Of a stretch of DNA of 30,000 nt, positions 1 through 9,592 are shown piece by piece (position 1 is the stretch's first letter; every line of letters starts with the position of its first letter). The stretch comes from Prorocentrum cordatum (taxonomy: Eukaryota; Sar; Dinophyceae; Prorocentrales; Prorocentraceae): the NCBI GenBank assembly GCA_963575745.1, contig CAUYUJ010004331.1, positions 1 through 30,000 on the forward strand. The letters run 5' to 3'. The notes under the pieces were generated by a model that saw only the letters and a list, made by a program, of their open reading frames with translations, searched no databases and was not told the DNA's origin. The translations under genes were made by a program, and so were the position numbers.

Positions 1-700
1 ATGGTGATGTTACTAGTGACGATGATGACGATGATAATGATGAGGATGATCATGCTGCTGATGATGATTGTGATGATGATGGTGATGATGCTGCTGATGA
101 TGATGGTGATGATGATGGTGATGATGATGGTGATAGTGATGATGATGCTGCTGCTGATGAAGATGAGGATTATGATAATGATGCTGCTGATGATGATGGT
201 GATGATGATGGTGATTATGATGGTGACAGTGATGATGATGCTGCTGATGAAGATGAGGATGATGATAATGATGCTGCTGATGGTAATGATGGTGATGGTG
301 ATAGTGATGAGGATGTGGATGGTGATGATGATGATGGGGGTGGTGGTGATGCTAATGCTATTGATGCTGAGTATGATGATTATTTTGCTGGACATGATGA
401 TGCTGATGATGATGATGATAGTGCTGATGACGATGATGATGCTGCTGCTGATGATGATGCTGCTGCTGATGATGATGATGACGATGATGGTAATGGTTGT
501 TGCGATAATGGCGAGGGCCACGACGATGACGACACCGATGATGATGATGACAGTGGTGACCACTGCGGCGGTTTAATGATAATGGCACTGACGACGACGG
601 TGGTGATAGAGATTTGTTAAGATGATGATGGGTATGATGGCGACGACAGTGGTGACGCTGACGAGGATGATGACGATGGTGGCGCTGATGAGGACGATCG
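1..700. repeat. Degenerate GAT/ATG trinucleotide tract
   Basis: About 700 bases are built almost wholly from GAT triplets with scattered GCT, GGT and GAC variants. It starts at the window edge, so its true length is unknown. Long open frames exist on both strands, but they translate to runs of Met, Asp or His and carry no domain, so I treat the tract as a microsatellite and not a gene. Confidence 0.93.
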
Positions 701-1305
701 GGAGGTGCACGCGCAGAAGCCCAGACAGATCTCTCCCAGGATAACCATTTGGTTGTCATGTGTTCCTGCATATCTACCCTGAAATGAATTAGGCAAGCCA
801 GGCATGCTGCAGTGGTTGCGACGGGCGCGCCCGAGGACGCTCGCGCACGGCCTGCACTGCATCGTTTGACAGAGTTGGCGGGCCCGTGATGATCGTTGAA
901 TTATTTTGACATGCGCGAGCGTGTGGCCCACATAATGGCAAGACATGCTATACCACTCTCTCGCCCTGGGTAAGTCTTCCAGTCTTCCGCCCCCTCTAGG
1001 CTGGGCTACGTTAGGAACGGAATTCGCACCGGGGGAGGGAGCAGCAGCCTTGGGGGAAAGGCGGCTGCAGAAAAGGTCAGCCGTTGCGCGCGCTCTGCTC
1101 CGTCCTGTATTCCGCGGGGCTCACCCTATCCTCAACGCAGGCTTCTCTTGCTTTCCGCGAGGCTCGCCCTACCCCTCTCCTCAACCCGCGCCTCAGTCGA
1201 GAAGGGCCGGCAATTGTCCAGCCACGCATGGAGGGCAGAATATTATTGGGGCTAGCGCCATTCCGCCGCCCCCCACGAGGAGTGATGAGCGTTTGAGACG
1301 ATCGT
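701..1305. other. Stretch with no recognisable gene
   Basis: Mixed-sequence DNA between two repeat fields. Open frames run through it on both strands but none has convincing protein character, splice context or similarity to a family I know. I see no RNA gene. Confidence 0.5.
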
Positions 1306-1690
1306 GGAAGTTATATCTTCGGTCAGGAGCCTCCTGGATGACTCTGAGGGTCTCTTGGGAAGCCTCTTTTGGGCCTCTTGGAATATCTTGGCGGCATATG
1401 GGAGCCTCGTGGGGGCCTCTGAGGGGCTTCTTGGGGACGTCTTGGAGGCCTTTGGGGGCCTCTTGGAGGGCCCTCGGCGGCTTCTGGGGGCCTCGAGGGG
1501 CCATCTCGCTGGGAAAGGCTCGAAATGTCAGTTCGTATTCCCCCTCTTTGGCTAGGGGCTGCCTTGGGCCGTCTTCGGGGGCCCCGGGGACTGTCTTTGG
1601 GCCTTCTTGGGCCGTCGTGGGGCCTCCTTTGGAGGCATCATGGGCCGTCTTGGAACGATCTTGGGGGCCACTTGAGCCGTCGTGTTCGCT
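1306..1690. repeat. Irregular GGCCTCTTGG-type minisatellite
   Basis: Variants of GGGGGCCTCTTGG recur every 14 to 30 bases from about 1310 to 1510, and a related GGGCCGTCTTGG form continues to about 1685. Spacing is irregular, as in an old degenerate minisatellite. The open frames that cross it are repeat translations. Confidence 0.7.
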
Positions 1691-1729
1691 GTCAAAACGT
1701 AAACTGCGAATGTGCTGAAAATGTAAATT

Positions 1730-1862
1730 GTTCCCGACTATCCTGTGGTGTTGGATCCTCGTTTTGAAGAGACGGTCCCCGCGTTCCTTCCTTCCTTTTT
1801 TCCTCCTCCTTCCTCCCTCCTCGTCCTCCTCCCCCTTCTCCCCCTCCTCCTTCCTCTTTGCG
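1730..1862 (-). repeat. Terminal module M1 (inverted copy) plus pyrimidine tract
   Basis: Positions 1730-1780 are the reverse complement of the module seen at 5268-5316 and 8868-8915 (core TCTTCAAAACGAGGACCCAA on the other strand). A CCT/TTCC pyrimidine tract follows to about 1862, matching the GGA tracts that precede the other two copies. The module therefore marks the outer edge of each satellite block. Confidence 0.85.
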
Positions 1863-1874
1863 TTTCACCCACCC

Positions 1875-2935
1875 AGTACAGCGCTTCGTGGCCCCATGGG
1901 GAGCTCCACCGAAGGATCCAGTGGGACCGCCCGCATGCGTCATCCACCACCCACTACAGCGTTTCGTGGCCCCATAGGGAGACCCACCGAAGGCCCCAGT
2001 GGAACCGCGTGCATGCGTCATCCACCATCCAGCACAGCATTGCGTGGCTCCATAGGGACCTCCACCGAAGGCTCCAGTGGGACCGCCCGCATGCGTCATC
2101 CACCACCCAGTACAGCGCTTCGTGGCCCCATAGAGGGCTCCACCCTCGAGGCCCCAGTGGGACCGCACCGCCGTGCGTCTCCACCCCCCAGTGCGCGCTT
2201 CGTGGCCCATAAAAACGGTGCTCCACCGAAGGCCCAATGGCACCCCGCATGCGTCATCCACCAATCAGTACAAGGCTTCGTGACCCCATCGGAACTCCAC
2301 GAAGGCCCCAGTGGGCCGCCCCGCATGCGTCACTTCATCCACCCCCAGTACAGCGCTTCGTGGGCACCATAGGACCTCCATCGAAGGCCCAGTTGGACCC
2401 CCCGCATGCGGTCAATCCACCAACCGTAACCGAGCCTTCGTGACCCCATAAGGGAGGCTCTTGCCACCGAGAAGTGGGACCGCCCGCATGCGTCATCCAC
2501 CATCCAGCACAGCATTGCGTGGCTCCATAGGGACCTCCACCGAAGGCTCCAGTGGGACCGCCCGCATGCGTCATCCACCACCCAGTACAGCGCTCCGTGG
2601 CCCCATAGAGGGCTCCATCGAAGGCCCCAGTGGGGCCGCCCGCGTGCGTCATCCACCACCCAGCACAGCATTGCGTGGTTTCACAAGGAGCTCCGCCGAA
2701 GGCTCCAGTGGGACCGCCCGCATGCGTCATCCACCACCGAGCATAACATTTCGTGGCCCCATAGAGAGCTCCACCGAAGGCTCCAGTGGGACCGCCCGCG
2801 TGCGTCATCCACCACCCAGTACGGAATTTCGTGGCCCCATAGGGAGCTCCACCGAAGGCCCCGTGGGGCCGCCCCGCGTCGTCATCCACCACCCAGTGCA
2901 GCGCTTCGTGGCCCCAGAAGGGGCTCCATCGGCAT
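1875..2935 (-). repeat. 78 bp satellite array, left (inverted) arm
   Basis: About 13 tandem units of roughly 78 bp. Each has a GCATGCGTCATCCACC core and a CGTGGCCCCATAGGGAGCTC segment. GCATGCGTC recurs at 1933, 2011 and 2089, which gives the period. The units are the reverse complement of those at 3140-4922 and 7985-8795. Some units are damaged (about 2160-2460). Open frames on both strands are repeat-derived. Confidence 0.9.
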
Positions 2936-2939
2936 AACG

Positions 2940-3131
2940 CACGGAACACAGAACATTCAGAAACACGGCAGCACACACAGAACACGGCAGAACACAGGAG
3001 CAGGAGGAGCACGGCAGAGCACGGCAGAACGCGCAGGAGCACGGCAGAGCACACAAACACACGCACAGGAGCACGGCAGAAAAAAATATCCTGGCGAAGG
3101 ACCCAACCATGTGCAGTTGTGAATATCGCAT
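2940..3131. repeat. Centre of the satellite palindrome: GCACGGCAG minisatellite and module M2
   Basis: Between the oppositely oriented arrays lies a short tandem region of GCACGGCAGA/GAACACGGCAG units (about 2960-3080). It is followed at 3090-3131 by a module that recurs at 7493-7534 (core CTGGCGAAGGACCCAACCAT). In both places module M2 immediately precedes a plus-oriented satellite array or its cargo. Confidence 0.8.
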
Positions 3132-3139
3132 TGCGGGTG

Positions 3140-4922
3140 CCGCTTTCGGTGGAGCTCCCTGTGGGGCCACGAAACGCTGTGCTGGGTGGGGGTGACGCAT
3201 GCGGGCGGCACCACTGGGGCCTTCGGTGGAGGTCCCTGTGGGGCCACGAAACGCTGTACTGGGCGGGGGTGACGCATGCGGGCTGCACCACTGGGGCCGT
3301 CGGTGGAGCTCCCTGTGGGGCCACGAAAAGCTGTGCTGGGTGGGGGTGGCGCATGCGGGCGGCACCACTGGGGCCTTCGGTGGAGTTCCCTGTGGGGCCA
3401 CGAAATGCTGTGCTGGGGTAGGGGTGACGCATGCGGGCGGCACCACTGGGGCCTTCGGTGGAGGTCCCTGTGGGGCCACGAAACGCTGTGTTTGGTGGAG
3501 GTGCCGAAATGGGTGTGCGGGACGCATGCGAGCGGTGGCACTGGGCCTTTTCGGTGGAGCTCCCTATGGGGCCACGAAACGTGTGAGGGGTGTGCCGAAA
3601 TGGGTGTGGCTGACGCATGCGGGCTGGGGCCACGAAACGTGTGCGGGGTGTGCCGAATTGGATGTGGCTGACGCATGCGGGCGGCGGCACTGCGGCCTTC
3701 GGTGGAGCTCCCTATGGGGCCACGAGACGTGTGCGGGGTGTGCCGAATTGGATGTGGCTGACGCATGCGGGCGGCAGCACTGGGGCCTTCGGTGGAGCTC
3801 CCTATGGGGCCACGAAACGTGTGAGGGGTGTGCCGAAATGGGTGTAGGGGACGCATGCGGGCGGCAGCCCTGGGGCCTTCGGTGGAGCTCCCTATGGGGC
3901 CACGAAGCGTGTGAGGGGTGTGCCGAAATGGGTGTAGGGGACGCATGCGGGCGGCAGCACTGGGGCCTTCGGTGGAGCTCCCTATGGGGCCACGAAACGT
4001 GTGAGGGGTTTGCCGAATTGGGTGTGGCTGACGCATGCGGGCGGCGGCACTGGGGCCTTCGGTGGAGCTCCCTATGGGGCCACGAAACGTGTGAGGGGTG
4101 TGCCGAATCGGGTGTGGCTGACGCATGCGGGCGGCGGCACTGGGGCCTTCGGTGGAGCTCCCTATGGGGCCACGAAACGTGTGAGGGGTGTGCCGAACTG
4201 GGTGTGGCTTACGCATGCGGGCGGCAGCACTGGGGCCTTCGGTGGAGCTCCCTATGGGGCCACGAAGCGTGTGAGGGGTGTGCCGAATTCGGTGTGGCTG
4301 ACGCATGCGGGCGGCAGCACTGGGGCCTTCGGTGGAGCTCCCTATGGGGCCACGAAACGTGTGAGGGGTGTGCCGAATTCGGTGTGGCTGACGCATGCGG
4401 GCGGCAGCACTGGGGCCTTCGGTGGAGCTCCCTATGGGGCCACGAAACGTGTGAGGGGTGTGCCGAATTGGGTGTGGCTGACGCATACGGGCGGCAGCAC
4501 TGGGGCCTTCGCTGGAGCTCCCTATGGGGCCACGAAACGTGTGAGGGGTGTGCAGAATTGGGTGTGGCTGACGCATGCGGGCGGCAGCACTGGGGCCTTC
4601 GGTGGAGCTCCCTATGGGGCCACGAAACGTGTGAGGGGGGTGCCGAATTGGGGTGTGGCTGACGCATGCGGGCGGCAGCACTGGGGCCTTCGGTGGAGCT
4701 CCCTATGGGGCCACGAAACGTGTGAGGGGTATGCCGAATTGGGTGTGGCTGACGCATGCGGGCGGCAGCACTGGGGCCTTCGGTGGAGCTCCCTATGGGG
4801 CCACGAAACGTGTGAGGGGTGTGCCGAATTGGGTGTGGCTGACGCATGCGGGCGGCAGCACTGGGGCCTTCGGTGGAGCTCCCTATGGGGCCACGAAACG
4901 TGTGAGGGGTGTGCCGAAATGG
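3140..4922 (+). repeat. Satellite array, right arm: 77-78 bp units grading into exact 90 bp units
   Basis: The first units (3140-3540) have a period of 77 to 78 bp. From about 3540 the unit becomes 90 bp (for example 3961 to 4051) by gaining a GTGTGAGGGGTGTGCCGAAT segment. About 15 of the 90 bp units are nearly identical. Because 90 is divisible by three, long frames stay open on both strands (a 30-residue repeat with Cys-x2-Cys). Substitutions fall in all codon positions and a one-base insertion near 4650 breaks the frame, so this is satellite DNA. Confidence 0.92.
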
Positions 4923-5015
4923 GTGATGATGATGATGCGGTGGTGATGATGACGTCGATGATGTCGATGATGATCATGGTGATGACGATGACGATGACGT
5001 TGATGAATGATGATA

Positions 5016-5050
<35 letters not shown>

Positions 5051-5061
5051 TGATGATGATG

Positions 5062-5103
<42 letters not shown>

Positions 5104-5264
5104 GTGATGGTGATGGTGATGATGATGATGATGATGAATGATGGTGATGATGATGATGAGATGATGAATGATGATGATGATGATGAGATGATGATGATGA
5201 TGATGATGATGATGGTGGGGAGGAGGGAGGAGGAGGAGGAGGAGGAGGAGGAGGAGGAGGAGGA
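4923..5264. repeat. GAT tract followed by GGA tract
   Basis: The last 90 bp unit runs without a gap into about 295 bp of GAT triplets, then at 5219-5264 into GGA triplets. The same order (array, GGA tract, module M1) is seen at 8795-8915. Confidence 0.93.
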
Positions 5265-5267
5265 ACG

Positions 5268-5398
5268 CGGGGCACCGTCTCTTCAAAACGAGGACCCAAC
5301 ACCACAGGATGGTTGGGAAAAACTCCAGAAGTAGTCCCCCGACTATTTTACGCGGTATTTTTGATTATTCCCCCTGTAGAGGGACAGGCCCGACTTAG
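5268..5398 (+). repeat. Module M1 and right end of a family A element
   Basis: 5268-5316 is module M1. After an AT-rich stretch with TTTTTGATTATTCC, the family A terminus follows at 5373-5398 (CCCCTGTAGAGGGACAGG, then CCCGACTTAG). The matching left terminus is not present beyond 1730, so this copy looks rearranged or truncated on the left. Confidence 0.75.
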
Positions 5399-5750
5399 CA
5401 GTGTGGGCTCGACCACAAGAAGCCGTCCACAAAAACCCAACCCCGAGACCCCAGGACGTCCATGGATTCTTGGTGTGGGAACGTCACGCTTTCCATCGCA
5501 GAACCATAGGAACCGAAGAGACCTGGGGCACCCTGGAGGCAAGCGGGGTGTTTCTTGGCATGGGTCTCCACTGTACTCTGATGAAGGCCGGCGGAATGAC
5601 GCAAGCCTGTCGGATAAAGGGAAGGGGGGGCTGATGATGCTCACGGGGAAACGGGGGGAGGAGCAGAAGAATGAGCGGGGCAAGAATGACTAGGAGGATA
5701 AGGTAGGAAAAAAAAGAAGGAACTGAGCAGGTGACAAGGGCACAGGATGA
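5399..5750. other. Non-repetitive stretch, exon possible but not assigned
   Basis: This stretch directly follows a family A right end. Frames of 70 residues or more are open on both strands (about 5401-5634 plus, 5395-5604 minus) and both look moderately protein-like. Codon third-position bias is weak and I cannot pick a strand, so no gene is called. Confidence 0.3.
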
Positions 5751-5754
5751 AGGA

Positions 5755-5940
5755 GGGGTTGTCGCCGTCGCCGTCGCCGTGGCCGTCGCCGCCGCCGCCG
5801 TCGTCATGTTCATCGCAGTGGCCCGATGTGGAGCAAGGGCGAATGATACTCCCTCTCCTTCTCCTTCTCCTCCTCCTCCTCCTATTCCTCCTCCTCCTCC
5901 TCCTCCTCCTCCTCCTCTCCCTCCTCCCTCTCCTCCTCAT
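5755..5940. repeat. GCC/GTC and CTC trinucleotide tracts
   Basis: 5758-5805 is a GCCGTC tract and 5848-5940 a CTC tract, separated by ordinary sequence. No gene is seen between 5941 and 6220. Confidence 0.85.
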
Positions 5941-6220
5941 AAAGAGTTTGCTTCTGAGCAACCGGTACACAAGAACTGCTGCGCATGTTATGTGATGCAA
6001 ACTATTGGTAAGCATCATGCCACGTATGCCTGTCATTGGCGCCTGTCGCGAATCAAATGCGCACCATGGCGCCGTACTGGCATGCTTGACGCGAGCAGCA
6101 CTGGTCCGCTTTTGTCGGGTGCATGTTCCTGACTTCAACCATGTAGCAACCCAAGAGAGGAGCACGGTAGACATTCTGCTTCCGTGCTGCTGAGGGGCCG
6201 CCAGAGACAGGATAAGCTCA

Positions 6221-6400
6221 GCTGCCCCGATACGCAGCACGCAAAACGTAGCATATTGATACGGAGCTCAACACGTAGATTTAATACGTAGGTCTGGCTC
6301 GATGCGTTCGCCATAACGTGGGCCAATACGTTGAGCCAACACTCAGCGCATTGACACGAACTGTTTGAGCACAGTACGTGTTGCGTCCCAAAACGGGCGT
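6221..6400. mobile_element. Dispersed repeat family E, copy 1
   Basis: About 180 bp related to 17400-17590 and 29826-29990. Shared landmarks in order are CGCAGCACGCAAAACG, GGAGCTCA, CGTGGGCC, CGTTGAGCCAACAC and CAGTACGTGTTGCG. The two ends are roughly inverted (GCAGCACGCA against the complement of CGTGTTGCG), which suggests a short non-autonomous element. Copies differ at many positions, so the family is old. Confidence 0.65.
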
Positions 6401-6419
6401 ATCGAGGCAACCAAGGGGA

Positions 6420-7085
6420 GAAAGGGCCGCCGTCGTTGTCGACGTCATCGTCGTCGCGGGCGTCGTCGCCCTCTGCGCCGTCTTCGTCGTCGTGATCGAA
6501 GGAGTCGCCGTCGTTGTCAACGTCATCGTCGTCGCGGGCATCGTCCCCATGTGCGCCGCTTGTGGGGGGGCAGGAGCAAGAGAGGAGCAGGAGAGGCGGA
6601 GGAAACATCAGGAGAGAGCAAGAGAGCGAGGAAGAACAGGGGCGAGCAGTGAGGGGTGGAGGGAGACCGATGAGAAAGAAGAAGCAGAAGAACAAAATAT
6701 GCAGGGATGCGGGAGAGGGAGCCCGGAGCAGGACGTGAGGGCGAGGGGAGCGGGGGGAAGGGTGAGGGCGAGTGAGAGCAGGAGGAGCAGGAGCAGGAGA
6801 GGGCAAGAGAGGAGATCGGGAGGGAGAGGGGGAATGGGGGGGGAAGACACTCAGGAAGGAGGAGGAAGAGGAGAAGGAGGATTACGTAAGATGAGTGGGA
6901 AAAGGACGTGCACAACGACGACTTCGATAACGACGCGCGGAGGCGGCGACTGGCGGCGGCGACGTCGCGTGGCGGCGAGCGACGACGGCGACGTCGAGCG
7001 GCGTCGAGCGACGACCGCGACGGGCGGCGGCGACGGCGAGCGGCGGCGGTGCCACGGCGACGACGACGTCGAGCGACTAAGACGA
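6420..7085. repeat. Low-complexity block: GTC repeat, purine tract, CGA/CGG tract
   Basis: 6427-6545 holds two copies, about 78 bp apart, of a GTC-rich unit that reads as Asp-rich protein on the minus strand. 6560-6895 is strongly purine-rich on the plus strand (GAGGA, GGAGCAG words). 6900-7080 is built from CGA and CGG triplets. The overlapping frames on both strands are compositional. Confidence 0.75.
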
Positions 7086-7220
7086 AGGCAGAATCGAGAC
7101 AACACAGGAAATCTCTGAGAAGCGGCCAATTTGGAGGTTGCATCGGGCGCCGCGCCGTTTCATAGCCTTCCGGAATGTACGCTCTGGGGGCGCTCTGGAA
7201 CGCTCTGGAATGTATTTATC

Positions 7221-7422
7221 TCTTGGCGGCGAGCGAGGGGGGAAATGAGATGGAGAAGGTCTTCTCAGAAGGCGGCGTGACTTCTCGGAAGCCCTCGCAC
7301 CTTCTGAAAGGTTTGCGTGTCTCTTTGGGGAAGGCGAAGAAAACTCCTCAGGAAGCTCGGGGACTTCCGAGCCTTCTGAGAAGGCCCGCCCCTTCTCATT
7401 TCCCCCCCTCGCTCGCCGCCGA
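7221..7422. repeat. Foldback hairpin with TTCTCAGAAG motifs
   Basis: The left arm (7221-7272, containing GGCGGCGAGCGAGG) pairs with the right arm (7371-7422) as a near-perfect inverted repeat of about 50 bp. The interior has further CTTCTGAGAAG-like palindromes. The same motif recurs in inverted repeats at 12580-12690 and 15405-15560. It ends next to the left terminus of the family A element at 7438. Confidence 0.8.
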
Positions 7423-7534
7423 ATCTCGATTCTGGGCTCAAGTCGGGCGTGTCCCTCGACAAGAGGAATATTCAAAAACATTGAAGAATTAGCCTGGCGA
7501 AGGACCCAACCATATGCAGCTGCGAATACCGCGA

Positions 7535-7984
7535 GGGAAATGAGACGAAGGAGGGGGGCACGCAAACTACAAGTGGCGCGAGGCATGGCCCCTGTTGTCA
7601 TGGGCACTGCGCCACAGCACGGACGAGGCGCGAGACAGCGCGGGCAGGAGGTGGCTGGAGAAGGAGGAGAGCTCACTGGGCGATCCAACACATCAGTATC
7701 ATCATCGCATCGTCAGACCTGTTACTGGGCACGCAGGAAGATGTTACGGAGAAGCCGCGCAAATGTCAGGGGCAGGCCAGCAACGGCAGAGACGAGACCG
7801 GTGGGCCCGCAGTCAAGAAGCAAAAGGAAGCAAGAGGAGCGAGAGACGAGGGGTGACATTTTTGCCTCCGGGCCGATAGCGAGCCACGCAGAGTGCACTG
7901 CGCAGGCGGCGCCGCTCGAAAGTGGCTGGGGAGTCCCCACCGACGGTTTCGAACATGAAGCTGCGGGCCCCACAGGCGCCCCGC
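7535..7984. other. Unshared cargo segment within the family A element
   Basis: About 450 bp between module M2 and the satellite, not repeated elsewhere in the window. A plus-strand frame is open through it, rich in Arg and Gly, and continues into the array. I find no motif and no splice context, so I call no gene. Confidence 0.4.
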
Positions 7985-8795
7985 ATGCGGGCGCAGCGCC
8001 TGGGGCCTTCGATGGAGCTCCCTGTGGGACCACAAAACGTTCCTGGGTGGGGCCTTCGGTGGAGCCCTCTATGGGGCCTTCGGTGGAGCTCCCTATGGGG
8101 CCACGAAACGCTGCCCTGGGTGGGGGAACCGCATGCGGGCTGTGCCACTGGGACCTTCGGTGGAGCTCCCTATGGGGCTACGAAACGCTGCCCTGGGTGG
8201 GGGAACCGCATGCGGGCTGTGCCACTGTGACCTTCGGTGGAGCTCCCTATGGGGCCACAAAACGCTGCCCTGGGTGGGGGAACCGCATGCGGGCTGTGCC
8301 ACTGGGACCTTCGGTGGAGCTCCCTATGGGGCCACGAAACGCTGCCCTGGGTGGGGGACCGCATGCGGGCTGTGCCACTGGGCCTGTGGAGCTCCCTATG
8401 GGGCCACGAAACGCTGCCCTGGGTGGGGGAAACGCATGCGAACACCCCCACTGGGGCCTTCGGTGGAGCTCCCTATGGGGCTACGAAACGCTGCCCTGGG
8501 TGGGGGAACCGCATGCGAACACCCCCACTGGGGCCTTCGGTGGAGCTCCCTATGGGGCCACGAAACGCTGCCCTGGGTGGGGGAACCGCATACTGGGACC
8601 TTCGGTGGAGCTCCCTATGGGGCCACGAAACGCTGCCCTGGGTGGGGGAACCGCATGCGGGCTGTGCCACTGGGACCTTCGGTGGAGCTCCCTATGGGGC
8701 TACGAAACGGCTTGCTGGGTATGCGGGCTGTGCCACCTGGGACCTTCGGTGGAGCTCTCTATGGGGGCTACGAAACGTGTGAGGGGTGCGCCGAG
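7985..8795 (+). repeat. 77 bp satellite array inside the family A element
   Basis: About ten tandem units, period 77 bp (CTTCGG of successive units at 8155, 8232 and 8309). The core GGTGGAGCTCCCTATGGGGC is shared with the arrays at 1875-4922. Several units are shortened (8385, 8590, 8720). A GGA tract and module M1 follow. Confidence 0.9.
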
Positions 8796-9024
8796 AGCAG
8801 AGGCAAGGAGGGGGAGGAGGGAGGAGGGCGAGGAGGGGGAGGAGGAGGAGAGGAGGTGGGACGCGGGGCGCTGTCTCTTCAAAACGAGGACCCAACACCA
8901 CATGATGGTTGGGAAATAGTCTGGGGACGATTTGGGAGCATTTTTGACTACTTTGGGGTATTTTTGACTATCTTGAATTTTTCGTCCGAAAACCGCCCTG
9001 TAGGGGGACATGCCCGACCAAATT

Positions 9025-9185
9025 CTGGGCCTGTCCGAAGCGACGCCACTCGCGGGTGCGAGGCGGGGATTTATCCATGTCCACCGCCTGGGAACCGACG
9101 TCCTGGTGCCCCAGCGGGGCCCGAAGATGTCCACATCCACCGCCTGCCGAGGCTCCGAAAATTGACCCTCCAGGCGGTGATCATG
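9025..9185. repeat. Dispersed repeat family H, copy 1
   Basis: Resembles 21960-22075. Shared landmarks are AAGCGACGCC, GGCGGGGATT/GGCGGAGATT, CCACCGCC, GGGAACCGACGTCC and GCCCCAG. It contains a hairpin formed by CACCGCC and its complement. Function unknown. Confidence 0.55.
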
Positions 9186-9204
9186 TATCAATTCCCGCCT
9201 CGGA

Positions 9205-9592
9205 TTTGGACGCCCGAAATGGGTACGGAAAAAATGGGTACAATGCCCAACAACAAATGCTGTCCCAAACCAACAGCGGCCGCTGTTGGGCAGGCCGCCT
9301 TCTGTCGGGGATGGACAGACCCCCCTTTAGTAAAACGTGGTTTAGTGAAAACGACCTGAGGCCCAAACCTGGCGGGCGCAAGCCTGGAAAATAACGGCCA
9401 CGGCGCCATCTCGAGAACCGAAAACGGACAATTCCCTAATCGACGTGTCACTGTTGGGGGTTCTGTCCACCTCCGCTTCTGCTCCAAATGGACACGGGCC
9501 GCGGCGGCGCGGACAGCGAGCCCTGTCCAAAATGAACCGAGGAACTGCCGCTGGGCAGCGTGCCCACTCCTTCCGTACCCACTTCGTCTTGG
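9205..9592. mobile_element. MITE-like element family D, copy 1
   Basis: The left end TTGGACGCCCGAAATGGGTA is matched in inverse by the right end near 9568-9592 (CCGTACCCACTTCGTC). The interior shares AACAGCGGCCGCTG-type and GGACAGCGAGCCCTG segments with the copy at 17820-18043, but this copy carries about 165 extra bases (roughly 9310-9480). A perfect 20 bp palindrome centred on GCGGCCGC lies at 9270-9289. The right end runs directly into the 113 bp satellite. Confidence 0.65.

Larger units (their letters stand above)
7438..9021. mobile_element. Family A inverted-repeat element carrying a satellite array
   Basis: The left end begins TCAAGTCGGGCGTGTCCC and the right end is its approximate reverse complement (TAGGGGGACATGCCCGACCA). 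The 9 bp word ATTCTGGGC lies directly outside both ends, at 7429-7437 and 9022-9030, as expected for a target-site duplication. Inside, in order: AT-rich subterminal DNA, module M2, about 450 bp of unshared sequence, the 77 bp satellite, a GGA tract, module M1 and a second AT-rich subterminal region. No transposase-like frame is seen, so it would be non-autonomous. Confidence 0.72.

Noticed and set aside
3199-4662. A 487-residue plus-strand frame with a 30-residue Cys/His repeat resembling zinc-binding motifs, and a 574-residue frame on the opposite strand
   Set aside because: Both are translations of the 77-90 bp satellite. Changes occur at all codon positions, a one-base insertion near 4650 breaks the frame, and the same DNA in the 78 bp arm is read differently.
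7431-7440. GGCTCAAG, identical to the 3' end of the dinoflagellate spliced leader, preceded by ATTCTG
   Set aside because: The same letters are the family A terminus (complement of CTTGAGCC) at 18553 and 18701, and the rest of the leader is absent. Probably coincidence and not a spliced-leader relic.
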